Origin: Candidatus Gastranaerophilales bacterium
GTDB lineage: Bacteria > Cyanobacteriota > Vampirovibrionia > Gastranaerophilales > Gastranaerophilaceae
Assembly (NCBI GenBank): GCA_944324135.1
Contig: CALUVE010000007.1
Coordinates: 1-64,000 of the forward strand
Direction: 5' to 3'
DNA length: 64,000 nt
Below the pieces are notes generated by a model. That model searched no databases. It worked only from the letters and a program-made list of their open reading frames with translations, and was not told the origin of the DNA. Below are positions 42,573 through 51,365 of this stretch, piece by piece; position 1 is the first letter of the stretch; every line of letters begins with the position of its first letter. The position numbers were made by a program, and so were the translations under genes.

Positions 42573-43810
42573 TATGATATCCTCCAAAGACTTTCAAAAA
42601 TTCCCTCGGAATACGTAGGATGTGCAAAGCAAACTTCTTTCAGCATATCTATGGTGATATTGTTCTGCATAGCAATCAAAATTTGCTGTATGAGAGAGGA
42701 GGCCTCTTTTGAAATAATATGTGCCCCGAGGATTTTGCCCTCCCGTGTAAGAAGTTTTATAACTCCATCTGTCATATTGTCGCAATGAGATTTTCCAAGA
42801 GCTGAAACAAGCAGATTTACTTTCCGGTAAGTGCCCTCCTCCAAATCCTGCTCACGAAGTCCAACCCAGGCTATTTCCGGAGTGCCGTAGACGACTGACG
42901 GCACTAAAGTTTTATCAAACTTAACCCCATCGACAGTTTCTATTGCCTGTTTTATCGCAAAATGAGCCAGCTGAATTGAGCCGCATACATCTCCGATATA
43001 GGTAACACCATCTGTTTTTTCCGGTGTAACAGGTTTTCTGCCGGCTGCTACAAGAATTTTTTCAGGAGAAATTTGTTCACCGTTAGTCAGAGTAACTATC
43101 CCTTTATCAATTTTTTCAACAGTTGTTTCTGTGTAGAATTTTATTTTTTTTGTTTTGAAAATTCTCTCAACACGTTTTGATATTTCAATATCCGCCGCAG
43201 GCAGCAGGTGCTCTGCAAATTCAGTCAGGGTCACGTCAACCCCAAAATTTGAAAAAATTCTCGTCCATTCTATCCCGATAGCGCCGGAACCGATGATAAG
43301 AATACTCCGGGGGAGTTTTTCCAAATTTAAAATATCGTCGGAATTCAATATAAATTTGTGGTCAAATTCAAGCCCCTTTAATTCTCTTGGCTCGGCGCCG
43401 GTTGCCGCAATAATTTTTCCGCATTCATAAATTTCACCGGCTGCACGGATAGTAACGGCATCCAGTATTTCTGCAGCGGTTTTCACAACCTTGATTTTAC
43501 TATTTTTGAAACCGAGTTCAATGCCCTTTCTCAGTTTTTCCACAACGTTATTTTTGTTTTCAATAACTTTTGTGTAATCAAGATGTATGTTTTCGGTCGT
43601 AACACCTAATGCGTAAGAACTTAGCATTTCGTTATAAATTTCTGACGAATGCAGAATGGTTTTAGTCGGAATACAGCCTCTATTCAGGCAGACTCCTCCG
43701 ATTTCATCCTTTTCAAAAATTACGACACTCAAACCTTTTGCACTTGCGTGGAACGCTGCTGTATATCCTGCAGGTCCGGCACCGATTATCCCTAAATCAA
43801 ATTTTTCCAT
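42572..43810 (-). CDS. lpdA: Dihydrolipoamide dehydrogenase (short form)
   Basis: 412 aa, against about 460 in the family. FAD loop GIIGAGPAGYTAA (8-20), redox disulfide CLNRGC (Cys41, Cys46), NAD loop IGSGAIGIEW near 174, and the C-terminal HPTYSE with the catalytic His/Glu. The shortening is mainly between GRKP and YIGDVCG, where the usual ~25-residue loop before the second FAD motif is missing. It would reoxidise dihydrolipoamide in a 2-oxoacid dehydrogenase or the glycine cleavage system. It is followed directly by lipA, so lipoyl synthesis and lipoyl redox are linked here. AGAGGA precedes the ATG. Confidence 0.88.
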   Translation of the reverse strand: MEKFDLGIIGAGPAGYTAAFHASAKGLSVVIFEKDEIGGVCLNRGCIPTKTILHSSEIYNEMLSSYALGVTTENIHLDYTKVIENKNNVVEKLRKGIELGFKNSKIKVVKTAAEILDAVTIRAAGEIYECGKIIAATGAEPRELKGLEFDHKFILNSDDILNLEKLPRSILIIGSGAIGIEWTRIFSNFGVDVTLTEFAEHLLPAADIEISKRVERIFKTKKIKFYTETTVEKIDKGIVTLTNGEQISPEKILVAAGRKPVTPEKTDGVTYIGDVCGSIQLAHFAIKQAIETVDGVKFDKTLVPSVVYGTPEIAWVGLREQDLEEGTYRKVNLLVSALGKSHCDNMTDGVIKLLTREGKILGAHIISKEASSLIQQILIAMQNNITIDMLKEVCFAHPTYSEGIFESLWRIS

Positions 43811-43817
43811 ACATCCT

Positions 43818-44942
43818 CTATCTTGTATAAATTCGCGGCAGACGTACTTTCAGCCGGCAGGTAAGCTCGTAGTTAATGGTTTTTGCTATATGGGCCCATT
43901 CGTCAATAGTATTTTCACCGCCAAGAAGTGTCAAAGTGTCTCCGACTTTTGCATCAACACCTGTTATATCAAACATCATCTGATCCATTGTTATATTCCC
44001 GACCTGAGGAACTTTTTGTCCGTTTAAAATCCCGCAGATTTTGTTTGATAAAATTCTTGGAACCCCATCGGCATAACCTATCGGAACAGTAGCGATTACT
44101 CTGTTACCGTTTGCTCTGTAGGTATGGGCATAACTGACACCCTCGCCGTCGTGTGCTTCGTGAATATGGACAATTCTGCCTTTCAAACTCAAAAGCGGTC
44201 TGAGATTAAATTTGCTTTTATCGGCATCAGGCGGCAGATCCGGATATAACCCGTAAAGCGCAATGCCGACTCTGCGCATATTTGAAGTCGGAACTTCATA
44301 GTACATTGTGCCTACTGTATTTTGTATATGCAAAAGAAGTCCTGTTGTATCTATTTGAGAAATAATTTTATTCCATTTATCAATCTGTAATTGTGTTTCA
44401 TCACGCTCTTCAGCAGACGCAAGGTGGGTAAATATACCTTTAAAATCAATAAAATCACAATTTTGAACCTGTTTTATAAAATCAACGGCTTCGTCAACTG
44501 AAACCCCGATTCTGTTCATGCCGGTATCTATTTTGACATGGATTTTAGGTTTTATACCTGTACGTTCAAAAGCTAATCGGCAAGCTTCAATGTGGTCTTT
44601 TGAAAAAACTGAAATTGATAAATCTGCAGCCACAGCACTTTCGACAGCCCAAACAGGAACCGCGCCAAGGACAAGAATATCACACCCGATTTTAGCATTT
44701 CTCAAATCGACGCCCTCGTCAATAGAAGCGACCCCAAGCATATCCACTCCGGAGGCAAGTATAACAGGCGCAAGCATAACTGCTCCATGCCCGTAAGCAT
44801 CCGCTTTAACAACTCCGAGAAGTTTTGTATCGGCAGGAACATTTTTTCTTATTTCTTTTACGTTATGTTCCAGGCTCTCTAAATTAATTTCAATCCACGC
44901 GTCGCGATGGGTATTGATATTTGATTGTCTTACGTTTTTCAT
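43818..44942 (-). CDS. alr: Alanine racemase
   Basis: 374 aa. PLP enzyme supplying D-alanine for peptidoglycan. VVKADAYGHG holds the PLP lysine (Lys46). HVKIDTGMNRIG and GVSYAHTYRA (catalytic Tyr) are present, as is the GNITMDQMMFD motif. It lies 17 bp after rex, but has its own promoter: TTTACT-N17-TATAAT, 6 nt before the ATG, with no ribosome-binding site. It supplies the substrate for the ddl gene at 59209. Confidence 0.95.
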   Translation of the reverse strand: MKNVRQSNINTHRDAWIEINLESLEHNVKEIRKNVPADTKLLGVVKADAYGHGAVMLAPVILASGVDMLGVASIDEGVDLRNAKIGCDILVLGAVPVWAVESAVAADLSISVFSKDHIEACRLAFERTGIKPKIHVKIDTGMNRIGVSVDEAVDFIKQVQNCDFIDFKGIFTHLASAEERDETQLQIDKWNKIISQIDTTGLLLHIQNTVGTMYYEVPTSNMRRVGIALYGLYPDLPPDADKSKFNLRPLLSLKGRIVHIHEAHDGEGVSYAHTYRANGNRVIATVPIGYADGVPRILSNKICGILNGQKVPQVGNITMDQMMFDITGVDAKVGDTLTLLGGENTIDEWAHIAKTINYELTCRLKVRLPRIYTR

Positions 44943-44948
44943 ATTTCA

Positions 44949-44977
44949 ATTATATTACATTATATATTATAAGTAAA
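44949..44977 (-). promoter_or_regulatory. Promoter of alr (leaderless start)
   Basis: On the minus strand TTTACT (44977-44972), 17-bp spacer, TATAAT (44954-44949), then TGAAAT and the ATG at 44942. The -35 lies within the end of rex. Confidence 0.65.
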
Positions 44978-45574
44978 CTGCAGGAGATTCCCCATCAGAT
45001 TTTCATTCCAGACCTGAACATCTTTTGGGACTTCCAGCACTACAGGAGTAAAATTCCAGATGTATTTTATATTTGCTTTTACCAGATAATCAGCCGTTTG
45101 CTGGGCAAATTCTCTCGGTACTGTCAAAATCGCAATATCCGCTCCGGTTTCTTGCTTTAATTTCGGCAGTTCTTTGATATCTATTATTTTTTTGCCGTTT
45201 ACGATTTTTCCTATTTTATTTTTGTCGTTGTCAAACAGGGCTAAGATATTAAGCCCGTAACTCATAAAATTATCGTATTTGGCAAGCGCAGAACCCAGAT
45301 TACCGGCACCGGCAATAAAGGCTTTTTTTTCTTTCTTGAAACCGAGGGTCTTTTCTATAGATGCTTTGAGTTCTTTTACTATATACCCGACTCTGGATTT
45401 TCCGGAATTGTTCAAAAGCGAGATATCTTTTCTAACCTGAGAATCGTCGATATTCAAACGGGTTGCTATTTGTTTGCTTGAGATAAATTCTATATTTTCT
45501 TTCAGAAAGTCTGACAGTATGCAATGATACAATGTCAACCGTCCTATAACTTTGTCAGAAATTTTTTTGTCCAT
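44960..45574 (-). CDS. rex: Redox-sensing transcriptional repressor Rex
   Basis: 204 aa. An N-terminal winged helix (about 5-75, SSKQIATRLNIDDSQVRKDISL) is followed by a Rossmann domain with FIAGAGNLGSALAKY. Rex senses the NADH/NAD ratio and represses fermentation or respiration genes when NAD is high. No ribosome-binding site precedes the ATG, which stands 2 bp after the upstream gene's stop, so coupling is likely. I found no clear Rex operator (TTGTGAA-type palindrome) in the window. Confidence 0.93.
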   Translation of the reverse strand: MDKKISDKVIGRLTLYHCILSDFLKENIEFISSKQIATRLNIDDSQVRKDISLLNNSGKSRVGYIVKELKASIEKTLGFKKEKKAFIAGAGNLGSALAKYDNFMSYGLNILALFDNDKNKIGKIVNGKKIIDIKELPKLKQETGADIAILTVPREFAQQTADYLVKANIKYIWNFTPVVLEVPKDVQVWNENLMGNLLQFTYNI

Positions 45575-45576
45575 AA

Positions 45577-45891
45577 TTAATTATTTCTTTTGCGTTCTTC
45601 TTGTCTGATATATTCACAATCTTCTTCCAGACGTTTGTCCTCCATTTTTTCAATCAAATCCTCAATCTTCTCAAACTTTTTGAGTTCAAATCCGATTTCA
45701 GCAAGGAGCACACAGTCATTACAAAGTCTGTAATTGCCGTACTGGATAGAACCTGCAAGACATTGTTCTTTCCCGCAGCAGTCACAGATAAAATATTCAT
45801 CCAGAATGTCAGGATTTTCTTCAATGTCGTCCAGACGCATCTGTTCGGCTACTTTTTGCATTTCTTCAATTACTTCTTCTTTACTTTTCAT
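45577..45891 (-). CDS. Hypothetical zinc-ribbon protein
   Basis: 104 aa from the ATG at 45891, which has AAGGAT 8 nt upstream. Earlier in-frame starts would lie inside pdxJ. An acidic helical start is followed by CDCCGKEQC and then CNDC, a four-Cys set suited to one zinc ion. The C-terminus is very charged. Position between pdxJ and rex on one transcript. No family name can be given. Confidence 0.65.
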   Translation of the reverse strand: MKSKEEVIEEMQKVAEQMRLDDIEENPDILDEYFICDCCGKEQCLAGSIQYGNYRLCNDCVLLAEIGFELKKFEKIEDLIEKMEDKRLEEDCEYIRQEERKRNN

Positions 45892-45901
45892 TAGTTTATC
45901 C

Positions 45902-46612
45902 TTATTTTGTGAGGTCTGCCATCTCTCGTACAGCTTTTGCAAGCCCTGTAAACACAGCACGTGAAATTATACTGTGCCCGATATTGAGTTCGTGCAGCCC
46001 CGGAATTTCGTGCATTCTTGAAACATTATCGTAATTCAGACCGTGTCCGGCATTAACTTTCAATCCGAGAGATTGAGCGAGCGCAGCAGAATTTTTCAAT
46101 TTCAAAAATTCAGTTTCTTCTTTTTCGGTTCCGAAAGCCTCTGAATATTGTCCGGTGTGCATCTCTATAAATTGGGCTCCAGTTTTGGCAGATGCTCTTA
46201 CCTGTTCTTCTGACGGGTCTATAAAGAGACTGACTATAATACCGGCAGATTTTAACTTTTTAACGAATTCCGTAATTTTTTCAAGCTGTCCCGCAACATC
46301 AAGACCGCCTTCTGTTGTTATTTCCTGTCTTTTTTCAGGCACAAGACAGACCGAATGAGGTTTTACTTCAAACGCGATTTGTCCCATCTCTTCCGTCACA
46401 GCCATTTCAAGGTTTAAATTTGTTTTCAGTGTTTTAATAAGAGTTCGCACATCCTCATCTTTTATGTGGCGTCTATCTTCTCTTAGGTGAGTAGTAATTG
46501 AAGTTGCACCGTTCTGTTCACAAATATCAGCTGCCAGTATTGTATCAGGGTCTTTGCCGCCTCTGGCATTCCGCAAAGTTGCAACGTGGTCAATATTTAC
46601 ACCGAGTAACAT
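45902..46612 (-). CDS. pdxJ: Pyridoxine 5'-phosphate synthase
   Basis: 236 aa. Condenses 3-amino-2-oxopropyl phosphate with deoxyxylulose phosphate in the DXP-dependent vitamin B6 route. Seen: [66 protein letters not shown] and [11 protein letters not shown]. Length is typical. It sits 16 bp after murT in the same run, with AAGG before the ATG. Confidence 0.96.
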   Translation of the reverse strand: MLLGVNIDHVATLRNARGGKDPDTILAADICEQNGATSITTHLREDRRHIKDEDVRTLIKTLKTNLNLEMAVTEEMGQIAFEVKPHSVCLVPEKRQEITTEGGLDVAGQLEKITEFVKKLKSAGIIVSLFIDPSEEQVRASAKTGAQFIEMHTGQYSEAFGTEKEETEFLKLKNSAALAQSLGLKVNAGHGLNYDNVSRMHEIPGLHELNIGHSIISRAVFTGLAKAVREMADLTK

Positions 46613-46628
46613 TTTCTACCTTCTTTCT

Positions 46629-47966
46629 TTAATTCAATTTCATTTTGTCAATTTTCAAAAGCGCCGTGTAGGAGGGAAGTATAGTTACATTATCTCCGTT
46701 AACACAGGCTTTTTCAATAGCCTGCCTGATATCAGGTTCAATTATTATTTTTTTCTGGTCAATACCCGCGTATTTAAGCCTTGTAGCCATATCATTCGCA
46801 CGGGTACCGGAGGTGATTACAAGTTTTTCAGCATTTTTAAGCTGTTCAAAATCACTGTCCCAGAGCCAGGAAATATCTCTGCCGTCCGCGTAATTGTCAT
46901 TGATTGCAATGATTATATTAGATTTCAGGTCAACTGTTTTTAAGACTTCACTTGCACCCGTCGGATTTTTGATAAGCTGTATAAGTGCAGAATGTCCTTT
47001 TATTGTCCGGCGTTCTGTCCGTCCAAAAATTGATTTGTAAGTATTAAAAGCTTTTTGAATTTCGGATTGATTCAATCCGTTTTCAAACCCTGCGGCAATC
47101 GCAGCCAGAGCATTATAGGCATTATACAGCCCTACAAGTTTTATTTTAAATTCACTTAAAATCCCGTTGTGCGTAACTTTTATTACTGAAAAATCCTTGT
47201 AGATTTCAACATCTGCTTTATAATCACATTCCGGACGTTTAAATCCGCAATTACAGTAATAGTGTCCTTGCTGTGCAAAAAATTGTTTGCTGTATTGCAA
47301 AGGTCTGCCGCAAATACAATTGAAAGTTTCTTCCGGCGCGTTGGAATTTTTTTGCGCTTCTGCGAATACAACATTCTCAAATCCGTAATATACAGCACTC
47401 CTGTTATTGCCAAAATTTGAGACAAGCGGATCATCTGCGTTCAAAATAAGTTTCAGGTCACTGTTTTTATCAATAGCATTTTGGATGTATGACGCCGTAG
47501 TGTTTAGCTCTCCGTAACGGTCAAGCTGGTCACGGAAAAGATTTGTCACAACAAGACAATCTGATTTTACATAATCATATAGTTTAGTCAGATAAGCCTC
47601 ATCTGATTCAAGAACAGCATAATCAAAACGTTTAAACGGATATAAATTCAAGGCAAATACGTTCGCAACCCCTGTCAGCATATTCGCGCCCCGAACATTA
47701 TGTATAACCCTCTGGTGTGCGGTTTCTAATATATGTGCAATAAGCCCGGAAGTTGTACTTTTACCGTTCGTACCGGTAATTGTTATTATTTTTTGTTTTA
47801 TATAAGACGGACATTTGCTCAAAAAATCAGGGTAAAGTTTGAGCGCCAGCATACCGGCAAAGGAGGTGCCCGAGGATTTGCCCAGAGTTTTTATCCCGAG
47901 GTATGCTCCCTTTGCTGCTATTAACGATGTGTAAAACCTTAGATTATTGAGTATAGTTTTAATCAT
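46629..47966 (-). CDS. murT: MurT-type Mur ligase (lipid II isoglutaminyl synthase subunit)
   Basis: 445 aa. TITGTNGKSTTSGLIAHIL is the Mur ligase P-loop near residue 63. A Cys-rich insert (CICG ... CNCG, near 213-240) and a C-terminal DUF1727-like domain distinguish MurT from MurE and MurC. With the glutaminase GatD, MurT amidates the alpha-carboxyl of D-Glu in lipid II. No gatD is adjacent; the next gene is pdxJ. The zinc cysteines are spaced CxC rather than the usual CxxC. The promoter TTGAAA-N18-TAGTAT ends 8 nt before the ATG and no ribosome-binding site is visible. Confidence 0.85.
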   Translation of the reverse strand: MIKTILNNLRFYTSLIAAKGAYLGIKTLGKSSGTSFAGMLALKLYPDFLSKCPSYIKQKIITITGTNGKSTTSGLIAHILETAHQRVIHNVRGANMLTGVANVFALNLYPFKRFDYAVLESDEAYLTKLYDYVKSDCLVVTNLFRDQLDRYGELNTTASYIQNAIDKNSDLKLILNADDPLVSNFGNNRSAVYYGFENVVFAEAQKNSNAPEETFNCICGRPLQYSKQFFAQQGHYYCNCGFKRPECDYKADVEIYKDFSVIKVTHNGILSEFKIKLVGLYNAYNALAAIAAGFENGLNQSEIQKAFNTYKSIFGRTERRTIKGHSALIQLIKNPTGASEVLKTVDLKSNIIIAINDNYADGRDISWLWDSDFEQLKNAEKLVITSGTRANDMATRLKYAGIDQKKIIIEPDIRQAIEKACVNGDNVTILPSYTALLKIDKMKLN

Positions 47967-47974
47967 AAACTTAA

Positions 47975-48004
47975 ATACTACTTTGGGCGTATTCCTTTTT
48001 TCAA
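47975..48004 (-). promoter_or_regulatory. Promoter of murT-pdxJ run (nearly leaderless)
   Basis: On the minus strand TTGAAA (48004-47999), 18-bp spacer, TAGTAT (47980-47975), 8 nt to the ATG. Would drive murT, pdxJ, the zinc-ribbon gene and rex. Confidence 0.55.
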
Positions 48005-48055
48005 ATTACTGCCTTATACTTCAAATATAATAATACAAAATCAAGAATAATAACA

Positions 48056-48421
48056 ATGTATTTCTTTATTGCAATAATTTTCATAGCAGAATTAATAATT
48101 ACAGCAACCATCCTGTTTTTTGTGATAAAAGCGGACCGAAAAGCCTGCGAACTTTCTGATAAAGTTCTGACATCACGGGACGGGCTTATTGAATCTATAA
48201 AATGTACACGAGAACTCATTGTTCAGGCAAAAGAAAAAATTCTGGCAGGGATTGACTACCTCTCCAGAAAACAGCGGCAGTACAAAATGAAGATGATAAA
48301 ACATATTCTTATGTATGTCCTGTTATTTAGCCTGAGAGGGCGATACAAAAAGGCGGCTTCTATATGTAGCATGATAGTGCTTGCAAAAGAATTTTATGAC
48401 AAAAATTATGCAACCGTCTAA
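48056..48421 (+). CDS. Hypothetical membrane protein
   Basis: 121 aa with an N-terminal membrane span (YFFIAIIFIAELIITATILFFV, about 2-23). A charged helical region and a second weakly hydrophobic stretch near 80-105 follow. It is the first of four small plus-strand envelope genes (with two YtxH proteins and a DUF948 protein). A TATAAT lies 24 bp upstream. No ribosome-binding site. Function unknown. Confidence 0.55.
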   Translation: MYFFIAIIFIAELIITATILFFVIKADRKACELSDKVLTSRDGLIESIKCTRELIVQAKEKILAGIDYLSRKQRQYKMKMIKHILMYVLLFSLRGRYKKAASICSMIVLAKEFYDKNYATV

Positions 48422-48486
48422 GTTGCCGATTGTAATTGAGCCTGCAATATGTTATAATAAGAAAACGAAAGACGAGGTTAAAATAT

Positions 48487-48801
48487 ATGAGTAAAAACAA
48501 ATCTTTTATGTTCGCAATGGGGCTGATTGCAGGCGTTGTAGGCGGTATTGTTGCCGGCGTTCTGTATGCGCCAAAATCAGGTGAAGAATCAAGAAAAGAG
48601 CTTAAAGATGCTGCCTGTGAATTGTACGAAAAACATTCTCCGGCTATCAAAGAAGCTAAAAAACAGGCTCTTGAATCTGTTGATTTGATGAAATATAAAT
48701 TGGAAAGACAATTGAGAAAATTCAATAATATGGTTAAATCAAGAAAATTACAAAAAGCCAAAGAACTTGAATCTTCTTCCGATGATGAATACGAATACTA
48801 A
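48487..48801 (+). CDS. YtxH-domain protein
   Basis: 104 aa from the ATG at 48487, with GAGG upstream. A longer frame from 48436 would add an unlikely polar start. The Gly-rich membrane segment GLIAGVVGGIVAGVLYAPKSGEESRKEL is the YtxH signature, followed by a long charged helix. YtxH proteins are small stress- or envelope-associated membrane proteins of unknown mechanism. A second copy of the family lies at 49259. Confidence 0.8.
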   Translation: MSKNKSFMFAMGLIAGVVGGIVAGVLYAPKSGEESRKELKDAACELYEKHSPAIKEAKKQALESVDLMKYKLERQLRKFNNMVKSRKLQKAKELESSSDDEYEY

Positions 48802-48820
48802 ATTATAAGGAAAAAATATA

Positions 48821-49180
48821 ATGGAACTATCTCAACTGGCTTTAAATCAAGGCTTAACCTTTCTTGCCTGGGCAACCGGCGTAATTGTTATTGTTGTCGG
48901 GGTCTTTCTGGTTAAACTTCTCTATGATTTATCCACACTGACAAAAAATGTAAATGAGACATCATTGCTTTTGAATAAAGAATTGCGCCCAACTTTATAT
49001 GAACTTAAAGAAACTCTTGAGGCCGTCAATTCTATTATCCATAGCACGGACAAAAGCGTTGATTCTCTTAGAAATGCCGTGGAAAATGTTTTTGGCAAAA
49101 CAAAAATGCTTTCTGAATCACTTTTCAGCGGTATTATGAAAGGATTTGTCACTGTCGTGAAGTTATTTTCGAAAAAATAA
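48821..49180 (+). CDS. DUF948-type membrane protein
   Basis: 119 aa. One N-terminal membrane span (about 15-37, FLAWATGVIVIVVGVFLVKLL) is followed by a heptad-like helix with TLTKNVNETSLLLNKELRPTLYELKETLEAVN, typical of DUF948 proteins. These often pair with YtxH genes, as here on both sides. AAGGAA precedes the ATG. Confidence 0.75.
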   Translation: MELSQLALNQGLTFLAWATGVIVIVVGVFLVKLLYDLSTLTKNVNETSLLLNKELRPTLYELKETLEAVNSIIHSTDKSVDSLRNAVENVFGKTKMLSESLFSGIMKGFVTVVKLFSKK

Positions 49181-49258
49181 CTAGCCGAAATCGGGGGTGC
49201 ACAATTCCTCAAAACGAATTAAAGTAAAAACGAATAAAAGAAAAGGAGTGAATTAATT

Positions 49259-49528
49259 ATGTCAGCAACTAAATTTTTAGCAGGATTTCTGGTAGGCGGC
49301 GCAATCGGCGCAGTAGCAGGTATTCTCCTTGCACCAAAATCCGGTGAAGAAACAAGAGCTATGCTTGCAGATACAGCAAAAGATGTCGCAAAACGCGCTG
49401 ATGCTACTGTAAAAGAAATTCAGGCAAAAGCAGACGACGTTGTTTCTGATATGCAGAAAAAAGGCGATGAAATTAAAGAAAAATTACAATGCCTGATTAA
49501 CCAGCAAAAACAGGAACAAGAAGCTTAA
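49259..49528 (+). CDS. YtxH-domain protein
   Basis: 89 aa. FLAGFLVGGAIGAVAGILLAPKSGEETRAM is the YtxH membrane segment and following motif. An alanine/lysine-rich helix completes it. AAAGGAGTG precedes the ATG. It closes the four-gene envelope set and is followed by a strong terminator. Confidence 0.82.
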   Translation: MSATKFLAGFLVGGAIGAVAGILLAPKSGEETRAMLADTAKDVAKRADATVKEIQAKADDVVSDMQKKGDEIKEKLQCLINQQKQEQEA

Positions 49529-49548
49529 TTGCTTACAATAGTTAAAAA

Positions 49549-49579
49549 TACCGCCGTTTAAAACGGCGGTATTTTTTTT
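49549..49579 (+). terminator. Rho-independent terminator after the YtxH gene
   Basis: TACCGCCGTTT and AAACGGCGGTA form an 11-bp stem (49549-49571), followed by eight T. The A-run on the other side lets it also act on the convergent LapA-like gene. Confidence 0.9.
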
Positions 49580-49597
49580 GAGAATAAATCACAAAAA

Positions 49598-49984
49598 TTA
49601 TTTTTTCAAAGCGTTCTGGAGCGCAATTTCCAGTGTCTTAATTTTAGATTCAAGAACTTCTATTTTAGAGGTGCTTGAGGAATTTGTTATCATTTTGCGT
49701 TCAAGTTCACGCTTGTAGGCATCGAGTTTTTCTTTTTGTGCAAAATAGAATTGTGCGACAACAGATGCGCCGATAAATACTCCTGACAAAAGTGTTCCTA
49801 CAATTATCCATGTCAAACGGGTATCTCTGAACATTGCATCTGTCGGAATACCGAATTTTTGAAGTGCAGAGGCGCCTTCTAATCCCCAGATTTGCAGGTG
49901 AGCAACTTCCGTATAATTTACGCAGGCTATATATATCAGAGCTAACATTAACAAGTATGCAGCCAGATTTGTCATTCTTCTCAT
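49598..49984 (-). CDS. LapA-domain (DUF1049) membrane protein
   Basis: 128 aa. Two membrane spans, about 7-24 (AAYLLMLALIYIACVNYTEV) and 57-80 (LTWIIVGTLLSGVFIGASVVAQF), are followed by a cytoplasmic coiled coil (86-128). This is the LapA layout; in proteobacteria LapA helps regulate lipopolysaccharide assembly. It overlaps rluD by 4 bp and is the last gene of the run from 52260 down. Confidence 0.7.
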   Translation of the reverse strand: MRRMTNLAAYLLMLALIYIACVNYTEVAHLQIWGLEGASALQKFGIPTDAMFRDTRLTWIIVGTLLSGVFIGASVVAQFYFAQKEKLDAYKRELERKMITNSSSTSKIEVLESKIKTLEIALQNALKK

Positions 49985-50898
49985 ATTTTCAAACTCCTGT
50001 CTTTTATGTATCTTAAAACCTTTTTAAATTCTTCATCAGGTTCTATTTCCAATTCTATTATTTCATCAGAAAACGGTTTTGTAAACCTCAAAAAGTATGA
50101 TTGTAAAACCTGTTCCTGTGTGGTTGTTTTTTCCTGCTTTGCGCCATAGAGAGTGTCATTAAATACCGGATGATGCAAATGACTCATATGCACGCGTATC
50201 TGATGGGTTCTGCCTGTCACAAGTGTCAATTCAAGATAGGTGTAATCCTTAAAACGTTCAAGAACTTTCACAAGGGTCACGCTGTCTTTTCCACCCTCGA
50301 CAACTGCCATTTTATGCGGATGTTTCGGGTTTCTGCCTATCGGAAGATTTATTGTGTCCTCATCCTTTTCATAATTCCCGTTTACAATAGTTCTGTATTT
50401 TTTAGTTATTTTTCTGTCTTTTATTTGCTGTGCCAGATATTCATGGGTTTTGTTATTTTTGGCAACCATCAAAAGCCCGGAAGTATTCCTGTCCAGCCTG
50501 TGTACGATACCCCGCCGGAATTCACCGTTCAGGTCTGAAAGATTGTCTCCGTATTTAGACAAAAGGGCATTCACAAGAGTATTTTCTCTTTCCTGAGATG
50601 TCGGATGGGTCAACATGCCTGCGGGTTTGTTTACAACAAGCATGTTTTCATCTTCAAAGACAATATCTAGCGGAATATTCTGCGGCTGAATTTTTGTAAT
50701 ATCTTCAGGAGAAACATCAAATTCTATTCTGTCTCCGTCACGTAAAATATATGAGGATTTTTTATCCTGACCGTTAATTTTTACCAGTTTATTTTTTATC
50801 AAATTCTGGATTTTAGTGCGGGAAAAATTATTCAGCACCTCGGTCAGGTAGCTGTCCAGCCTTATATCTTCTTCATTATCGTCAGTAAAAATTATCAT
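49981..50898 (-). CDS. rluD: 23S rRNA pseudouridine synthase, RluD-type
   Basis: 305 aa. An N-terminal S4 RNA-binding domain (LDSYLTEVLNNFSRTKIQNLI) is followed by the catalytic domain with GIVHRLDRNTSGLLMVAK, whose Asp is the nucleophile, and VTGRTHQIRVHM. RluD and RluC cannot be separated with certainty from sequence alone; length and order favour RluD. It overlaps lspA by 4 bp, which fits the common lspA-rluD pairing. Confidence 0.9.
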   Translation of the reverse strand: MIIFTDDNEEDIRLDSYLTEVLNNFSRTKIQNLIKNKLVKINGQDKKSSYILRDGDRIEFDVSPEDITKIQPQNIPLDIVFEDENMLVVNKPAGMLTHPTSQERENTLVNALLSKYGDNLSDLNGEFRRGIVHRLDRNTSGLLMVAKNNKTHEYLAQQIKDRKITKKYRTIVNGNYEKDEDTINLPIGRNPKHPHKMAVVEGGKDSVTLVKVLERFKDYTYLELTLVTGRTHQIRVHMSHLHHPVFNDTLYGAKQEKTTTQEQVLQSYFLRFTKPFSDEIIELEIEPDEEFKKVLRYIKDRSLKI

Positions 50899-51365
50899 AA
50901 TCTGGTTTTCTTTAAAAGAATTATTATAATTAACAGGATTACACCCACATTGATAAATATGTCGGCAACGTTAAACACCGGAAAATCAATAAACTTCAAC
51001 TGGAAATAATCGCGGACAAATCCAAAAACAATTCTTTCGTGCATATTGCCTGCAATCCCTGCAGAAAGCAGAGCAAGACAGAAAAGACTCTTCATTGAAA
51101 TAGTCTTCAGGTGTTTGATTATGTACGCAAAAATCCCGATGAGCGCCGCAACCGAAAGGATTATCAAAAGTTCGGTGGAATTTTGCAGAATGCTGAAAGC
51201 CGCGCCCGTATTCTGTACGTAATTCAGAGCGAAAACACGATTATCTGATATAGCATGCCCGCTTTTTATATAAGAAATTATTTGATTTGATGCATAAAAA
51301 TTACATATTATAAAAAATATGAAACATACAAGAAAATATATCAGTCTGCTAAATTTTTTCTGCAT
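50895..51365 (-). CDS. lspA: Lipoprotein signal peptidase (signal peptidase II)
   Basis: 156 aa, four membrane spans. It cleaves the signal peptide of prolipoproteins in front of the lipidated Cys. The two catalytic aspartates are in FVRDYF and FPVFNVAD. The usual NLIDR is NMHER here, a mild variation. I chose the ATG at 51365 because GAGGA lies just upstream; the start then overlaps the end of the 303-aa gene by 17 bp. It would process the lipoproteins at 14685 and 25685. Confidence 0.92.
   Translation of the reverse strand: MQKKFSRLIYFLVCFIFFIICNFYASNQIISYIKSGHAISDNRVFALNYVQNTGAAFSILQNSTELLIILSVAALIGIFAYIIKHLKTISMKSLFCLALLSAGIAGNMHERIVFGFVRDYFQLKFIDFPVFNVADIFINVGVILLIIIILLKKTRL

Noticed and set aside
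44949-45580. Search for a Rex operator around rex and alr
   Set aside because: No TTGTGAA-N6-TTCACAA or TTGTTAA-N4-TTAACAA palindrome was seen; the AT-rich sequence there fits a plain promoter.
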